A stretch of DNA of 64,000 nt from Fictibacillus nanhaiensis. Its GTDB lineage: Bacteria; Bacillota; Bacilli; Bacillales; Fictibacillaceae. Shown here piece by piece: positions 1 through 8,391 of the stretch (positions within the stretch are counted from its first letter, which is position 1; every line of letters starts with the position of its first letter). The stretch is taken from contig NZ_JAMBOD010000006.1 in NCBI RefSeq assembly GCF_023715445.1, positions 1 to 64,000 of the forward strand. Reading direction: 5' to 3'. A program made the position numbers and the translations under genes. The notes under the pieces are model-generated. The model was not told the DNA's origin. It saw only the letters and a program-made list of their open reading frames with translations, and searched no databases.

Positions 1-45
1 CAGGGTTACTTGGTGACGTCCTTCAGTAGAATGCTTAGATAACAT
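1..45 (-). CDS. N-terminus of a probable IS1182-type transposase, cut by the window edge
   Basis: Only 15 codons are present, read leftwards from an ATG at 45 behind a GGGGAG ribosome binding site; the peptide is MLSKHSTEGRHQVTL. That pattern resembles the start of IS1182-family transposases, from memory only. The AT-rich stretch 46-94 and the perfect inverted repeat at 95-125 would then be the element's outer end. Too little is visible to exclude another gene. Confidence 0.4.
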   Translation of the reverse strand, partial: MLSKHSTEGRHQVTL

Positions 46-94
46 GTATATTTCTCCCCTCAAACATTATCTAATTTAATTCTACAATAAAAAA

Positions 95-125
95 AGCTTG
101 TAGACATATACTTTGTCTACAAGCT
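95..125. repeat. Perfect 11-bp inverted repeat, possible IS end
   Basis: The arms AGCTTGTAGAC and GTCTACAAGCT enclose a 9-nt spacer. It lies between the putative transposase start and the ygaD 3' end, where an IS terminus would be expected. It is preceded by an A run, so it could alternatively act as a terminator of leftward transcription from ygaD. Confidence 0.45.
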
Positions 126-126
126 G

Positions 127-146
127 AGACTGGTTTTCACCAGTCT
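127..146 (-). terminator. Hairpin just downstream of ygaD
   Basis: An 8-bp stem (AGACTGGT/ACCAGTCT) with a GAAA loop on the minus strand, 12 bases after the ygaD stop. There is no T run after it, so it may be a 3' stabilising hairpin or act together with the inverted repeat at 95-125. Confidence 0.4.
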
Positions 147-157
147 TTCATATCCTA

Positions 158-1900
158 TTAACTTAATTGCTGAACGGTAAACAAATCATAATATGGTCCT
201 TGTTTTTCCATCAGTTCTTTGTGTTTACCCATTTCGACGATCTTCCCATGATCGACAACGATAATCCGGTCAGCGTGTGTAATTGTTGATAATCGATGAG
301 CGACAATAAATGTCGTTCTATCTTTCGCGAGCTTCTCCAGCGCTTCTTGAATAAGATGCTCACTTTCTAAATCAAGAGCAGATGTCGCTTCATCTAAAAT
401 AAGAATAGGAGGATTTTTAAGGAAAACTCTTGAGATCGCGACACGCTGCTTTTGTCCGCCGGAAAGCTTTACGCCCCGCTCCCCTATTTTTGTGTCGTAG
501 CCATTGGGAAGATTCATAATAAAATCATGAGCATTCGCCGCTTTAGCTGCTGCAATCATTTCTTCATCAGAGGCCTCAGGGTTCCCCATAAGAATGTTTG
601 CCCGGACAGATTCGCTGAATAAAATATTATCCTGGAGAACCATCCCAATTTTATCACGCAAACTTCTCACCTGAAAATTTCGGATATCCGTTCCATCTAG
701 CTTAATACTGCCTTCTGTTACATCGTAAAATCTCGGAATCAGACTAATTAACGACGACTTTCCTCCCCCGCTCATTCCAACGAGCGCAATCGTTTCCCCA
801 GCTGCGACAGATAACGAGACATTATGCAGTACATCCGCTTCTTCCTCATTGTATGAAAACGAGACATTTTCAAATTCCAATGCTCCTTTTACAGAATTAA
901 GAGGTTTAGCCCCAGGTGAATCCTCAATATCATAAGTTTCATCCAAAAACTCAAACATTCTATCCATTGAAGCGATCGATTGTGTAAGAGTCGTTGATGA
1001 ATTCACAAGTCGTCTTAATGGATTATAAAGTCTGTCCATATAAGCAACAAAAGCTACTAAGGCTCCTATGGTTATATTCCCTGTGATAGCCTGATAAGTT
1101 GCGAATCCGATAACAAGAAGCGGAGCTATATCAGTAACAGTGTTTACGACAGAAAAAGTTTTAGCGTTCCACTTCGTATGATCCATGGCCCGGTTTAAAA
1201 ATTTTGTATTCCGCTTATCAAACTGAATTTGCTCGTGATCTTCTAGAGCAAAACTACGGATAACTGACATCCCCTGTACACGTTCATGAAGGTGCCCCTG
1301 TACTTCCGCAAGTGCCTGTGAACGATCTTTTGTGAGCTGCCTTAGACGGGCATAAAAAAATTTTACTGAGAACGCGTAAACCGGCAGCATCGATAAAGCA
1401 ACGATTGTCAGCCAGAAATCCATAGAAAACATAATAGCAGCAGCAATAATAATGGTTGCCATGTCGAGCCAAACATTCATAAGTCCAGTGATTACGAACG
1501 TTTTTGTCTGCTCAACATCGTGAATCACCCTGGAGATGATTTCACCTGACTTATTGTTCGAATAAAACCGAAGACTCAACCTTTGAATATGATCGAACAT
1601 TTTATCACGAATATCATACAGAATCTTACTGCCGACCCATTGTGCGTAATATTGTCTCCAATATTCAATAGGCGGTCTGAAAACAACAAAAATGATTGCA
1701 GCGCCGCCCATCAGCCAATATAGCTTATTCATTTTTTCATCTAGAGGCAGTGGGGTTTGAATGATGTCATCAACCACATATTTTAAGATGAGCGGTGTTA
1801 ATAACGGAATCCCGAATTTAGCAAGTCCGATCAAAATCGTCCAGAAAATCTGCCATTTGTAGGGTTTTACAAAAGCTAAATAACGCTTAATACTATCCAT
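158..1900 (-). CDS. ygaD: ABC exporter, fused permease and ATPase (YgaD-like)
   Basis: A 580-residue half-transporter with six membrane helices in roughly the first 310 residues, followed by an ATPase domain. The Walker A site is GMSGGGKSS, the signature is LSGGQKQR and Walker B is [12 protein letters not shown], with the H-loop at VAHRLST. It would work as a homodimer exporting lipids or drugs; the substrate cannot be read from sequence. I chose the ATG at 1900 ([15 protein letters not shown]) because it matches the start and length of B. subtilis YgaD; in-frame upstream starts at 1906 and 1909 exist. The next gene upstream is ygaC, as in B. subtilis. Confidence 0.88.
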   Translation of the reverse strand: MDSIKRYLAFVKPYKWQIFWTILIGLAKFGIPLLTPLILKYVVDDIIQTPLPLDEKMNKLYWLMGGAAIIFVVFRPPIEYWRQYYAQWVGSKILYDIRDKMFDHIQRLSLRFYSNNKSGEIISRVIHDVEQTKTFVITGLMNVWLDMATIIIAAAIMFSMDFWLTIVALSMLPVYAFSVKFFYARLRQLTKDRSQALAEVQGHLHERVQGMSVIRSFALEDHEQIQFDKRNTKFLNRAMDHTKWNAKTFSVVNTVTDIAPLLVIGFATYQAITGNITIGALVAFVAYMDRLYNPLRRLVNSSTTLTQSIASMDRMFEFLDETYDIEDSPGAKPLNSVKGALEFENVSFSYNEEEADVLHNVSLSVAAGETIALVGMSGGGKSSLISLIPRFYDVTEGSIKLDGTDIRNFQVRSLRDKIGMVLQDNILFSESVRANILMGNPEASDEEMIAAAKAANAHDFIMNLPNGYDTKIGERGVKLSGGQKQRVAISRVFLKNPPILILDEATSALDLESEHLIQEALEKLAKDRTTFIVAHRLSTITHADRIIVVDHGKIVEMGKHKELMEKQGPYYDLFTVQQLS

Positions 1901-1925
1901 GCACATCACACCATTCTGTATTCAT

Positions 1926-2047
1926 AAAGGAAACTTGGCTGATGCCAAGCCTTTTTCGTCAGCCTTAGTTGAACTTATACTTTTTTCCTAAACTTGTTTG
2001 CTACGTCGTTTCTTATACCGTTAACAAGGTATAGTTTCTAAAAAGTG
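1926..2047. repeat. Interspersed ~120-bp intergenic repeat, copy A
   Basis: Begins with a hairpin (CTTGGCTGATGCCAAG) and continues with blocks AGCCTTAGTTGAACTTA, CCTAAACTTGT, CGTCG and GTTAACAAG. The same blocks occur in the same order and spacing at 21314-21432 and 39085-39208. It fills the ygaC-ygaD gap. A second related hairpin (AACTTGGC/GCCAAGTT) follows at about 2057-2076. Confidence 0.7.
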
Positions 2048-2092
2048 AAAAAAGAAAACTTGGCGGAGGCCAAGTTATCTCTTATTAATGAG

Positions 2093-2137
2093 TAAAAAAA
2101 GGATAACCTGCTGACAATACAACAGGTTTTCCTTTTT
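2093..2137 (-). terminator. Terminator of ygaC
   Basis: On the minus strand AAAGGAAAACCTGTTG pairs with CAGCAGGTTATCCTTT and is followed by a T run, directly after the ygaC stop codon. Confidence 0.75.
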
Positions 2138-2663
2138 ATCTAAATTCTAAATATCTTTCATACCATTGTTCCACAAACCCAGGTTCAAAAGGTCCCTTTT
2201 TTTGTGTAACCATCAAGATTAGTTCTTGAAGATTTTTTTGGATGATCGCATCCAGCTGACTCGGATACCTCATCATTCTTTTATGAAGTTCATATTCATC
2301 TTCATCTAATAAGATATAAGTTCCATCTGGAAAGACTTTGATATCTAAATCATAATCGATATACTTCAATGCTTCCTTGTCCCACATAAATGGTGAACCT
2401 AAGTTGCAGTAATAATAAATGCCATCTTCCCGTATCATGCCGATCACGTTAAACCATTGCTTGGAATTGAAATAGCAAATAGCAGGCTCTCTTGTCCGCC
2501 ACTGACGTCCATCAGATTCGGTAACCAGGATCCGGTCGTTACCGCAGATAACCTGACTTGGAGTCCCCTTTAAAATGACTGTATCTTCCCAGTTACGGTG
2601 CAGATAGCCATTATGTTTGTAGCTTTGAATATTGATTATACTTCCGGTTGCAGGAAAACTCAT
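2136..2663 (-). CDS. ygaC: Nucleoside tri-/diphosphatase, DUF402 (YgaC-like)
   Basis: A 175-residue cytoplasmic protein of the DUF402 family, whose characterised members hydrolyse nucleoside tri- and diphosphates with divalent metal. Visible features are the acidic LDEDEYE segment near residue 120 and the [12 protein letters not shown] strand pair typical of the metal-binding fold. Length matches B. subtilis YgaC. The start is fixed by AAAGGAGAGAGAG before ATG. A TATAAT-like -10 lies about 190 bases upstream in the gap. Its position beside ygaD and sspE is conserved synteny. Confidence 0.85.
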   Translation of the reverse strand: MSFPATGSIINIQSYKHNGYLHRNWEDTVILKGTPSQVICGNDRILVTESDGRQWRTREPAICYFNSKQWFNVIGMIREDGIYYYCNLGSPFMWDKEALKYIDYDLDIKVFPDGTYILLDEDEYELHKRMMRYPSQLDAIIQKNLQELILMVTQKKGPFEPGFVEQWYERYLEFR

Positions 2664-2977
2664 CTCTCTCTCCTTTCTGCCCGAGTTCCGGAAGCTAATG
2701 TTACCTATTGAGTTTTTTAACTCTCCTTCCTTGAAACCATTTGTCGGTAATTCACCAGCTCCATGTTTAAACCTCGTTCTACAATTTGATTTTTTATTCC
2801 CGATTCATTGCCTTCTTACAAAACACGCTTTTTTTCTCTACTTTATTATATCGTTTTAAGAATAGTTTGGAAATGTACTTGTCCCTGTTTTTTAAAATCA
2901 AGCGCCTTTTTTATAATAATTCCACTCTAAATAGTATTCCCATCGGTTATGTATAGAAAACGTATGGATTAAAAACC
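2664..2977. other. Gap between ygaC and sspE with no convincing gene
   Basis: B. subtilis carries ygaB in this position, but I see no ORF of that kind on either strand here. The minus strand holds a possible promoter with TATAAT near 2846 and only very short reading frames (15 codons or fewer) without good ribosome binding sites. Confidence 0.4.
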
Positions 2978-2979
2978 AA

Positions 2980-3010
2980 AAAATGCCCCCTAGTTATTAG
3001 GGAGCATTTC
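2980..3010 (-). terminator. Terminator of sspE
   Basis: ATGCTCCCT pairs with AGGGGGCAT on the minus strand and is followed by six T residues, just past the sspE stop. Confidence 0.75.
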
Positions 3011-3020
3011 TGGATAGAGG

Positions 3021-3227
3021 TTATTGTTGTTGGCCTTGTTGACCTTGTTGACCTTTACGTTGTTGAGACTGTTGGTTTTGCTGACGAACTTGTTGAGCGT
3101 TAGTTTCGCTGCCAAATTCAGTCCCGAACTGACCAGCACCAGAAGCAGACTGAGCGTTTTGCTGTCTCACTTGTTGTGCATTTGTTTTTGAAGCTTGTTG
3201 TTGTTGTTGTTGTTGTTGTTTGTCCAT
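3021..3227 (-). CDS. sspE: Gamma-type small acid-soluble spore protein
   Basis: A 68-residue Gln/Asn-rich protein made in the forespore as an amino-acid store for outgrowth. It carries the duplicated TNAQQVRQQN segment typical of gamma-SASPs and one germination-protease site, TEFGSET, between the duplicates. The N-terminus has eight consecutive Gln encoded by a CAA repeat (about 3197-3222), which may vary in length by slippage. The start is the ATG at 3227 after GGAGGTGAAAAAC. Only two repeats and one protease site are present. Confidence 0.92.
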   Translation of the reverse strand: MDKQQQQQQQQASKTNAQQVRQQNAQSASGAGQFGTEFGSETNAQQVRQQNQQSQQRKGQQGQQGQQQ

Positions 3228-3368
3228 GTTTTTCACCTCCACGAAATATAATTTACCCGGGGATGCAGTGTTTTATTAGGATTTTTTTTATTATATATTT
3301 CCAGTATTAAAAGATTAAAAAATGGGGGATAAATGAATGATTACACTAATTTAAGGAGGGATTAAATC

Positions 3369-3593
3369 ATGTATGTAGGACGAGATATGACCGAACTAAG
3401 CATGACAAGCAAGAATGAATGGAAAGACGAAGAACTTGCCTATTTTCATCATTCACTCCAGCAGATGGCCCCTTATTTAAACGAAGAAGGAACAAGTATA
3501 CACAGAGAAATCATTAAGGAAATTGAGGCAAGAGGCGGTTTGAAACGCGGCGAAGCCGATTGGACACACGGAACGGAGATTAAATACGATTGA
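3369..3593 (+). CDS. yfhS: Small cytosolic protein, YfhS-like
   Basis: A 74-residue soluble protein starting MYVGRDMTELSM, which I recognise as similar to B. subtilis YfhS. No catalytic motif is visible and its role is unknown; the B. subtilis gene lies in the same mutY neighbourhood. The start follows AAGGAGGGATTAAATC. It is transcribed divergently from sspE and ends at its own terminator. Confidence 0.7.
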   Translation: MYVGRDMTELSMTSKNEWKDEELAYFHHSLQQMAPYLNEEGTSIHREIIKEIEARGGLKRGEADWTHGTEIKYD

Positions 3594-3601
3594 GGAAGAT
3601 G

Positions 3602-3629
3602 AACCCCAGCGAGCTGGGGTCTTTTTTTG
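3602..3629 (+). terminator. Terminator of yfhS
   Basis: CCCCAGC/GCTGGGG stem with a 2-nt loop followed by CTTTTTTT. Confidence 0.85.
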
Positions 3630-3640
3630 ATCGCAACCGA

Positions 3641-3768
3641 GCATAAAACTTCCTGAACGCGCATAAAACTTCCTGAACGCGCATAAAACTTCCTGAACGC
3701 GCATAAAACTTCCTGAACGCGCATAAAACTTCCTGAACGCGCATAAAACTTCCTGAACGCGCATAAAA
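3641..3768. repeat. Perfect 20-bp tandem array, six copies plus a partial
   Basis: The unit GCATAAAACTTCCTGAACGC is repeated six times without a change at 3641-3760, followed by eight bases of a seventh copy. It sits between the terminators of two convergent genes. Related but diverged units occur at 29581-29640. ORFs seen across it are artefacts of the repeat. Confidence 0.95.
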
Positions 3769-3803
3769 ACAAGCCCCTGCGCTCTGCTGGGGCTTGTTTT
3801 TCC
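3769..3803. terminator. Bidirectional terminator after the SDR gene
   Basis: AACAAGCCCC pairs with GGGGCTTGTT; both strands have a T run after the stem. It serves the leftward SDR gene and backs up the yfhS terminator. Confidence 0.8.
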
Positions 3804-3811
3804 TGTTTTTA

Positions 3812-4567
3812 TTAAAAATTGCTATAAGACTGCCCGCCGTCGACATTCAGCGTGCTTCCTACAACCCATGAAGCCTTCTCTGACGCTAAAAACACAACAA
3901 CATTCGCAATTTCTTCCACTTTACCGAATCGGCCGGCAGAAATATGTTCCTCGACAAAAGCATTAATTTTTTCTGGATCTTGTTCCAATCTTTTTTGCCA
4001 GTTGCCAGTTTCATGCAGAATTGATCCTGGAGCAACACCGTTCACACGAACACCTTTTGAGATCATCTCATCTCCAAATGATTTTGTGAAAGAAATTAAG
4101 GCAGCTTTACTTGCATTATAGGTCGGCTTTCCGCCTGATTCCCTGCCAAAGATCGATGAAATATTAATGATTGCTCCCCCTTCAGCATTCGTAATCATTA
4201 CTTCAGCGGCTCTTCTACTCAAGTCTACTGCTGATAAGAAATTCAGATGGATCGCTTCTTCAAACTGTGCCATATTTGTCTCCATGACTGTCGAACCGTT
4301 GCTTCCGCCAGCATTATTAACAAGAACATCAATCGTGCCGAACTTTTCTAAAAAGGCACTCATCACACGATCGCGATCCTCTCCGTTTGTAACATCCCCT
4401 TGAAAAATTTCAATGCCATCTTTTTGTGCTGCTTCTAAATCCCTTAAGTCTCGCCCTACGATTCCTACTTTTGCACCTTCTTCTAAAAACGCATAAGCAA
4501 TCGCTTGGCCGATTCCTTTTGATCCGCCTGTTACGAGTACTGCTTTACCTTCCAGTTCTAAATTCAT
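3812..4567 (-). CDS. Short-chain dehydrogenase/reductase
   Basis: A 251-residue classical SDR. It has the nucleotide site TGGSKGIG near residue 14, NNAGG near 86, the catalytic Ser in NISSIFG and the YNASK Tyr/Lys pair, ending with the NVDGGQS tail common in 3-oxoacyl-ACP reductase-like members. The substrate cannot be assigned. It is not FabL, the SDR present near mutY in B. subtilis, because the N-terminus and motif spacing differ. Its ATG overlaps the mutY stop (ATGA), so the two genes are translationally coupled. Confidence 0.85.
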   Translation of the reverse strand: MNLELEGKAVLVTGGSKGIGQAIAYAFLEEGAKVGIVGRDLRDLEAAQKDGIEIFQGDVTNGEDRDRVMSAFLEKFGTIDVLVNNAGGSNGSTVMETNMAQFEEAIHLNFLSAVDLSRRAAEVMITNAEGGAIINISSIFGRESGGKPTYNASKAALISFTKSFGDEMISKGVRVNGVAPGSILHETGNWQKRLEQDPEKINAFVEEHISAGRFGKVEEIANVVVFLASEKASWVVGSTLNVDGGQSYSNF

Positions 4568-5676
4568 ATCAATAATGCCTCCTTTACAAGCCGGATAATT
4601 TTTTGATGGGAAACAGGAAACGGATACTGATCAAGCTCGTCCACAGTAACCCATTTCCATTCCGGCGGCAGCTCTCCGGGATACTTTTCAATTTTTCCTT
4701 GCCATATATTGATTTCCCATTTCAAATGGGAAAAAACATGTTCAATATAACCTGCCTTGTCTTCAAAAACAGCTTGAACCGCAATTTCATCTAAGTATCC
4801 ATTCAGCGCCTCGGTTTCGGCATTTTTGTTTTCTCCAAGATATTCCGTATTGGGAAATTCCCACATGTTTGCGAGCAATCCTTCTGATGGCCTTTTATGA
4901 ATGAGCAAACGCCCATCTTTTCCAACTAAAATCCCTGCTGCCACCTTTGCTTTTCTGACTTTTGTTTTCCCAAGTTTAACAGGGAGCACGTTCTGTTTCC
5001 CTTCTTCAAAACCTTTGCAAAGCTCCCGCATGGGACATAGCAAACAAGCTGGAGATTTAGGGGTACATATAAGGGCACCAAGTTCCATCATTCCCTGATT
5101 AAAGGAAGAAGGGTCCTCATGAGAAATCAGTTCACGAACTGCATTTTCAAACAGCACCCTGGTTTTGGGCTTGCTGATATCTTCTTCAATTAAGAGTATC
5201 CTTGATAAAACACGCATGACGTTTCCATCAACAGCAGGCTCTGGTATACCGTAAGCAATACTTAAAATGGCTCCTGCGGTATAAGGACCCACACCTTTTA
5301 AACCTGCAATATCCCGTGGTGTGTCAGGCACTTTTCCTCCGTAAGATTCACATACTTCTCTTACTGCGGTTTGTAAGTTTCGAACTCGGGAATAATATCC
5401 TAGACCCTCCCAAGCTTTGAGTACTTTTTCTTCATCGGCGTAAGCAAGATCTTGAAGAGTCGGAAAAAGACTTGTGAACCGTTCGAAATAAGGTATAACA
5501 GTGTCTACTCTGGTTTGCTGAAGCATGATTTCGGATACCCAAACCCGATAGGGATCCTGATTTGCACGCCAAGGCAAGGTACGTTTATTTTCATCGTACC
5601 AGTTGAGTAATTGCTCCTGAAATTGTTTCACATATGGAACTTCGAGGGAAAATAAAGTATTACTTGTGGTGGTCAA
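4564..5676 (-). CDS. mutY: Adenine DNA glycosylase
   Basis: Removes adenine mispaired with 8-oxoguanine. The 370-residue protein shows the catalytic Glu in EIMLQQT (about residue 49), the helix-hairpin-helix LKGVGPYTAGAI, the catalytic Asp in AVDGNVMRV, the four-cysteine iron-sulfur loop CX6CX2CX5C, and a C-terminal NUDIX-like domain that recognises 8-oxoG. The start is a TTG at 5676, supported by AAGGAAGAG seven bases upstream; no better ATG exists. The preceding 104-residue gene ends one base away, so they form one operon with the SDR. Confidence 0.95.
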   Translation of the reverse strand: MTTTSNTLFSLEVPYVKQFQEQLLNWYDENKRTLPWRANQDPYRVWVSEIMLQQTRVDTVIPYFERFTSLFPTLQDLAYADEEKVLKAWEGLGYYSRVRNLQTAVREVCESYGGKVPDTPRDIAGLKGVGPYTAGAILSIAYGIPEPAVDGNVMRVLSRILLIEEDISKPKTRVLFENAVRELISHEDPSSFNQGMMELGALICTPKSPACLLCPMRELCKGFEEGKQNVLPVKLGKTKVRKAKVAAGILVGKDGRLLIHKRPSEGLLANMWEFPNTEYLGENKNAETEALNGYLDEIAVQAVFEDKAGYIEHVFSHLKWEINIWQGKIEKYPGELPPEWKWVTVDELDQYPFPVSHQKIIRLVKEALLI

Positions 5677-5677
5677 T

Positions 5678-5992
5678 TTACAACTCTTCCTTTACGTTCA
5701 TTTTTTCAAACGCCCAGCAGTGAATTTTTTCTGCTCCCCCTGATAAAAATGGGAAAAGCTTTGAAAATACAGGATGTTCAGAGGACGTACGGTTTTCTTT
5801 TATCGATTGATAAAGCTCATTATCTCTCACATTAAAACATTCAACATAAAGTGATGGCTGATCTGCCGCTCGATACCATTGAATATCAGCAGCACCAAGG
5901 TTCTTAAGCTCGCTAATCACAGATGGCATTTCTGCCTCATATGATTGAAGTGTCTCTGGAATTACTTTATACTCCATAAAAACTGTTAACAT
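5678..5992 (-). CDS. Small protein of probable dimeric alpha/beta-barrel type
   Basis: A 104-residue soluble protein directly upstream of mutY. The N-terminal pattern MLTVFMEYKV, a central helix and the later YVECFNV strand suggest a ferredoxin-like (ABM/NIPSNAP-like) fold, but no catalytic residue is diagnostic. The start ATG follows GGAGTG. Function unknown; it divides from yfhP across a short gap. Confidence 0.55.
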   Translation of the reverse strand: MLTVFMEYKVIPETLQSYEAEMPSVISELKNLGAADIQWYRAADQPSLYVECFNVRDNELYQSIKENRTSSEHPVFSKLFPFLSGGAEKIHCWAFEKMNVKEEL

Positions 5993-6030
5993 ATAACTTT
6001 CACTCCATTCCTACATAGGAGGTGGTCGCC

Positions 6031-7032
6031 TTGGATACAGGCACACATATCGTGATGGGGTTGGGATTAGGCGGATTAGCCATGCTGGACCCCGCAATAG
6101 CGAATGATCCAGCGACATCCCAAGCCATACTTGCCGGGACACTAGTCGGTTCCCAGGCTCCTGATTTTGATACTATTTTAAAACTAAGAAACAACGCAGT
6201 CTACATTCGTAATCACAGGGGTCTTACCCATTCCCTGCCAGCATTAATTATCTGGCCGCTTTTATTATTCGGTATCCTATCATTATTTGTACCGCAGGCG
6301 GATAGCGGAAAGTTATTGCTCTGGACCGCTATAGCCGTATTTCTTCATGTTTTTGTAGACATTTTCAACGCATACGGCACACAGGCATTATATCCAATAT
6401 CAAAAAAATGGATAGCACTAGGCGTGATCAGTATCTTTGATCCATTTATCTTTTTCCTTCATATTGCAGGGCTTCTTCTTTGGTATGTTGGTGCAGATCC
6501 TGGGTATACGTTCTTAGCCGTATATATCATCCTTGTTTTTTATTACATCTGGCGTATCCTCGCACGTCAAAAAGTGAATAAAATTGTTTTAGAAAAAATA
6601 CCAGAAGCAGAAGAAATATATGCAAGTCCAACAATCCGATGGGGACAATATCACCTTGCTATTAAATCAAAGCATGAATTTTTTGTTGCAGGCTTAAAGA
6701 ACGGGAAAGTGACAGTGTGGGATACATTTGACCGGCTCCCAGTTCCTGAATCAGAAGTTATCGATGCTGCAAAATTGGATAAAAACATCTCAGCATTCTT
6801 ATCCTTTTCCCCTGTCCACAGATGGGAAATTGAAAAGAACGATCACGGCCATATGGTTCAGTTTATTGATCTTCGTTACCGAAGCAAAGGTCATTATCCC
6901 TTCGTGGCCATGGTTCAGCTTGACGAGAATCTAAACATTATTACCTCATATACGGGATGGGTCTATTCTGAAGACCGTTTAAAGAAGAAAATGGATTTTT
7001 CTCCGATGGATCTTATAAACAACAACGAATAA
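6031..7032 (+). CDS. yfhP: Membrane metal-dependent hydrolase-like protein, YfhP/DUF457
   Basis: A 333-residue protein with several N-terminal membrane helices followed by a soluble C-terminal half. It carries the family's conserved metal-ligand pattern: DTGTH at the start, SQAPDFD near residue 47 and NHRGLTHS near 65. In B. subtilis YfhP is reported to influence the neighbouring yfhQRS genes. I chose the TTG at 6031 (MDTGTH) because AGGAGGT sits seven bases before it; an upstream GTG at 6022 overlaps that site. It ends at a shared terminator. Confidence 0.85.
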   Translation: MDTGTHIVMGLGLGGLAMLDPAIANDPATSQAILAGTLVGSQAPDFDTILKLRNNAVYIRNHRGLTHSLPALIIWPLLLFGILSLFVPQADSGKLLLWTAIAVFLHVFVDIFNAYGTQALYPISKKWIALGVISIFDPFIFFLHIAGLLLWYVGADPGYTFLAVYIILVFYYIWRILARQKVNKIVLEKIPEAEEIYASPTIRWGQYHLAIKSKHEFFVAGLKNGKVTVWDTFDRLPVPESEVIDAAKLDKNISAFLSFSPVHRWEIEKNDHGHMVQFIDLRYRSKGHYPFVAMVQLDENLNIITSYTGWVYSEDRLKKKMDFSPMDLINNNE

Positions 7033-7041
7033 GTAAAGAGA

Positions 7042-7070
7042 CGGGCTTAGTTTACAGGCCCGTCTTTTTT
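7042..7070. terminator. Bidirectional terminator between yfhP and yfhJ
   Basis: GACGGGC pairs with GCCCGTC, followed by T6 on the plus strand. It overlaps the last codons of yfhJ. Confidence 0.8.
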
Positions 7071-7313
7071 AATGAAACGTTGAAATTTCGGATTGCTTGA
7101 GAAGTATTCATGCAGCTTATGACCATATGAATTAATGAGCTGAGCAACCATTTTCTCTGTAACATCTTGCCCTTCATATTCCCAGCCGGCTTTTGCCCGG
7201 GTCGATTCAAAATCTTCCCATAAACCTTCCACCCATTCCCTTGACTCTTGATAACTCAGGCCAGGGTTCACTTTTTGAAGCTGTTTCGCCAGTCTGTCAA
7301 AACGCTCTTCCAT
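7047..7313 (-). CDS. yfhJ: WVELL-type small protein YfhJ
   Basis: An 88-residue soluble protein recognised by NPGLSYQESREWVEGLWEDFE, followed by TRAKAGW, the pattern of the YfhJ (WVELL) family. Function unknown; a conserved member of the yfh cluster. Start after GGAGGGAGAAAA. Confidence 0.85.
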   Translation of the reverse strand: MEERFDRLAKQLQKVNPGLSYQESREWVEGLWEDFESTRAKAGWEYEGQDVTEKMVAQLINSYGHKLHEYFSSNPKFQRFIKKDGPVN

Positions 7314-7414
7314 TTTTCTCCCTCCTTATCCAATTTTTAAAGAAAGTCCCGTCACATAAAGGTTTCTATAACGTTTCATACTAGGTTAGAACCGATTAAA
7401 AGGAGGTAAAACAA

Positions 7415-7570
7415 ATGAGAAACAAAGCCAAAGACTTCCCTAATCGGATCTCCTTCTCAGGTGAGCCGAGAGCAAAAGAAGAATTTTCTTCTAAACGGCC
7501 AGATGGAACCATTCGTGACCATCCGCAGGAACGAATGTTTTTATCCAATCAACACCGAGATGACCAGTAA
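7415..7570 (+). CDS. sspK: Small acid-soluble spore protein K
   Basis: A 51-residue protein ([13 protein letters not shown] at the start) with the SspK blocks [18 protein letters not shown] and HPQERM. SspK is a minor forespore-specific protein of unknown function. The start is set by AGGAGG ahead of ATG at 7415. It is too short for most ORF callers. Confidence 0.88.
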   Translation: MRNKAKDFPNRISFSGEPRAKEEFSSKRPDGTIRDHPQERMFLSNQHRDDQ

Positions 7571-7609
7571 CTCTTGCGGTTATGAATTTCATTCTGGGGG
7601 GTGTATCAG

Positions 7610-7777
7610 ATGAACAAAAAACAGTACTTTAAATCAACTCTGTTTAATGGAAAATATTCTGACCCCTTTCACTCACCGCGTGCCAATTCGAAGCATGCGT
7701 ACAATCAGGTGAATGGGGAGACCCAGCAAGCATTAAATAATTATGTGCTTGAAATTCAAACACGTAAGCGTTCATAG
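7610..7777 (+). CDS. Small YpzG-like protein
   Basis: A 55-residue basic protein ending VLEIQTRKRS, with an AYNQVNGETQ segment like that in the YpzG family of sporulating Bacillaceae. A GGGGGG run precedes the ATG. It follows sspK by 39 bases and shares its terminator, suggesting forespore co-expression. Function unknown. Confidence 0.7.
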   Translation: MNKKQYFKSTLFNGKYSDPFHSPRANSKHAYNQVNGETQQALNNYVLEIQTRKRS

Positions 7778-7783
7778 TGACGA

Positions 7784-7817
7784 ATAAAGAAGCGGTCCTG
7801 TTATCGCTTCTTTATTT
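7784..7817 (+). terminator. Terminator after sspK-ypzG-like operon
   Basis: AATAAAGAAGCG pairs with CGCTTCTTTATT, a long A/T-flanked stem. Confidence 0.8.
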
Positions 7818-7837
7818 ATGCCGGTTTTTCTTATACC

Positions 7838-7998
7838 TTTGTTGCTCTTGAAAGTGGTTGATCTTCGTTCCAGGTCGCTCCCTTTCCGCGGGGCGTGCGG
7901 TGAGCCTTCTCGACGCTTTGCACCATTAGAAGTCTCATCTGTCCCGCTGCTCCCGCAGGAGTCTCGCACCTTCCACTACAATCAACTTGTCGAAGTAG
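7838..7998 (+). repeat. Interspersed GC-rich intergenic repeat, short copy 1
   Basis: Contains CTTTCCGCGGGGCGTGCGG, GAGCCTTCTCG, CCGCAGGAGTCTCGCACC and CAATCAACTTGTC, shared with copies at 10000-10240, 15703-15945 and (inverted) 63745-64000. GC-rich compared with its surroundings. This family of intergenic element is widespread in Bacillaceae; no protein is encoded. Confidence 0.8.
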
Positions 7999-8016
7999 TC
8001 TTTTGTAAAACCTTAG

Positions 8017-8322
8017 TTATTCTAGTACTGAAATAGGCAATGCCTCTAATGTACTCTGTTTATTTTTATATCCCCAGGCAAAAATACCATTTAAGTACAA
8101 AACAGAGAATGTAGATCCTGGATCTCCTTGTATACCGTATTCTTTTCCGCTTTCAATAGACGAAGGATCCATTAAATAGCATTTTGCCATTGCTATTTTG
8201 CGTTCATAAACAGCGTACTCACTTACCATGCCCATTTGTTCTGCTTTTTGTGCTTTTGCCCGTAAAGAAGCAATTTCAGCCCTTATTTCAGACTCTGTCA
8301 TTTCACTAAACCTTTTTTCCAT
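8017..8322 (-). CDS. yfhH: YfhH family protein (DUF1811)
   Basis: A 101-residue soluble protein. The N-terminal helix pair MTESEIRAEIASLRAKAQKAEQ and the C-terminal GDPGSTFSVLYLNGIFAWGY identify the YfhH family; a structure exists for B. cereus homologues but no function. Start after GAGAGGAAAGATTCAA. Confidence 0.85.
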   Translation of the reverse strand: MEKRFSEMTESEIRAEIASLRAKAQKAEQMGMVSEYAVYERKIAMAKCYLMDPSSIESGKEYGIQGDPGSTFSVLYLNGIFAWGYKNKQSTLEALPISVLE

Positions 8323-8391
8323 TTGAATCTTTCCTCTCTTTTCTGTACGCTGTATCTGGATGAAAAACCTGATTACATAGGAGTGATTACC

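Noticed and set aside
3641-3768. CRISPR array
   Set aside because: Units abut directly with no unique spacers, are only 20 bp and no cas genes are nearby.
3473-3846. Repetitive ORFs on the minus strand over the 20-bp array (ARSGSFMRVQEVL repeats)
   Set aside because: They are translations of the tandem repeat, run across a terminator and into the SDR gene, and lack ribosome binding sites.
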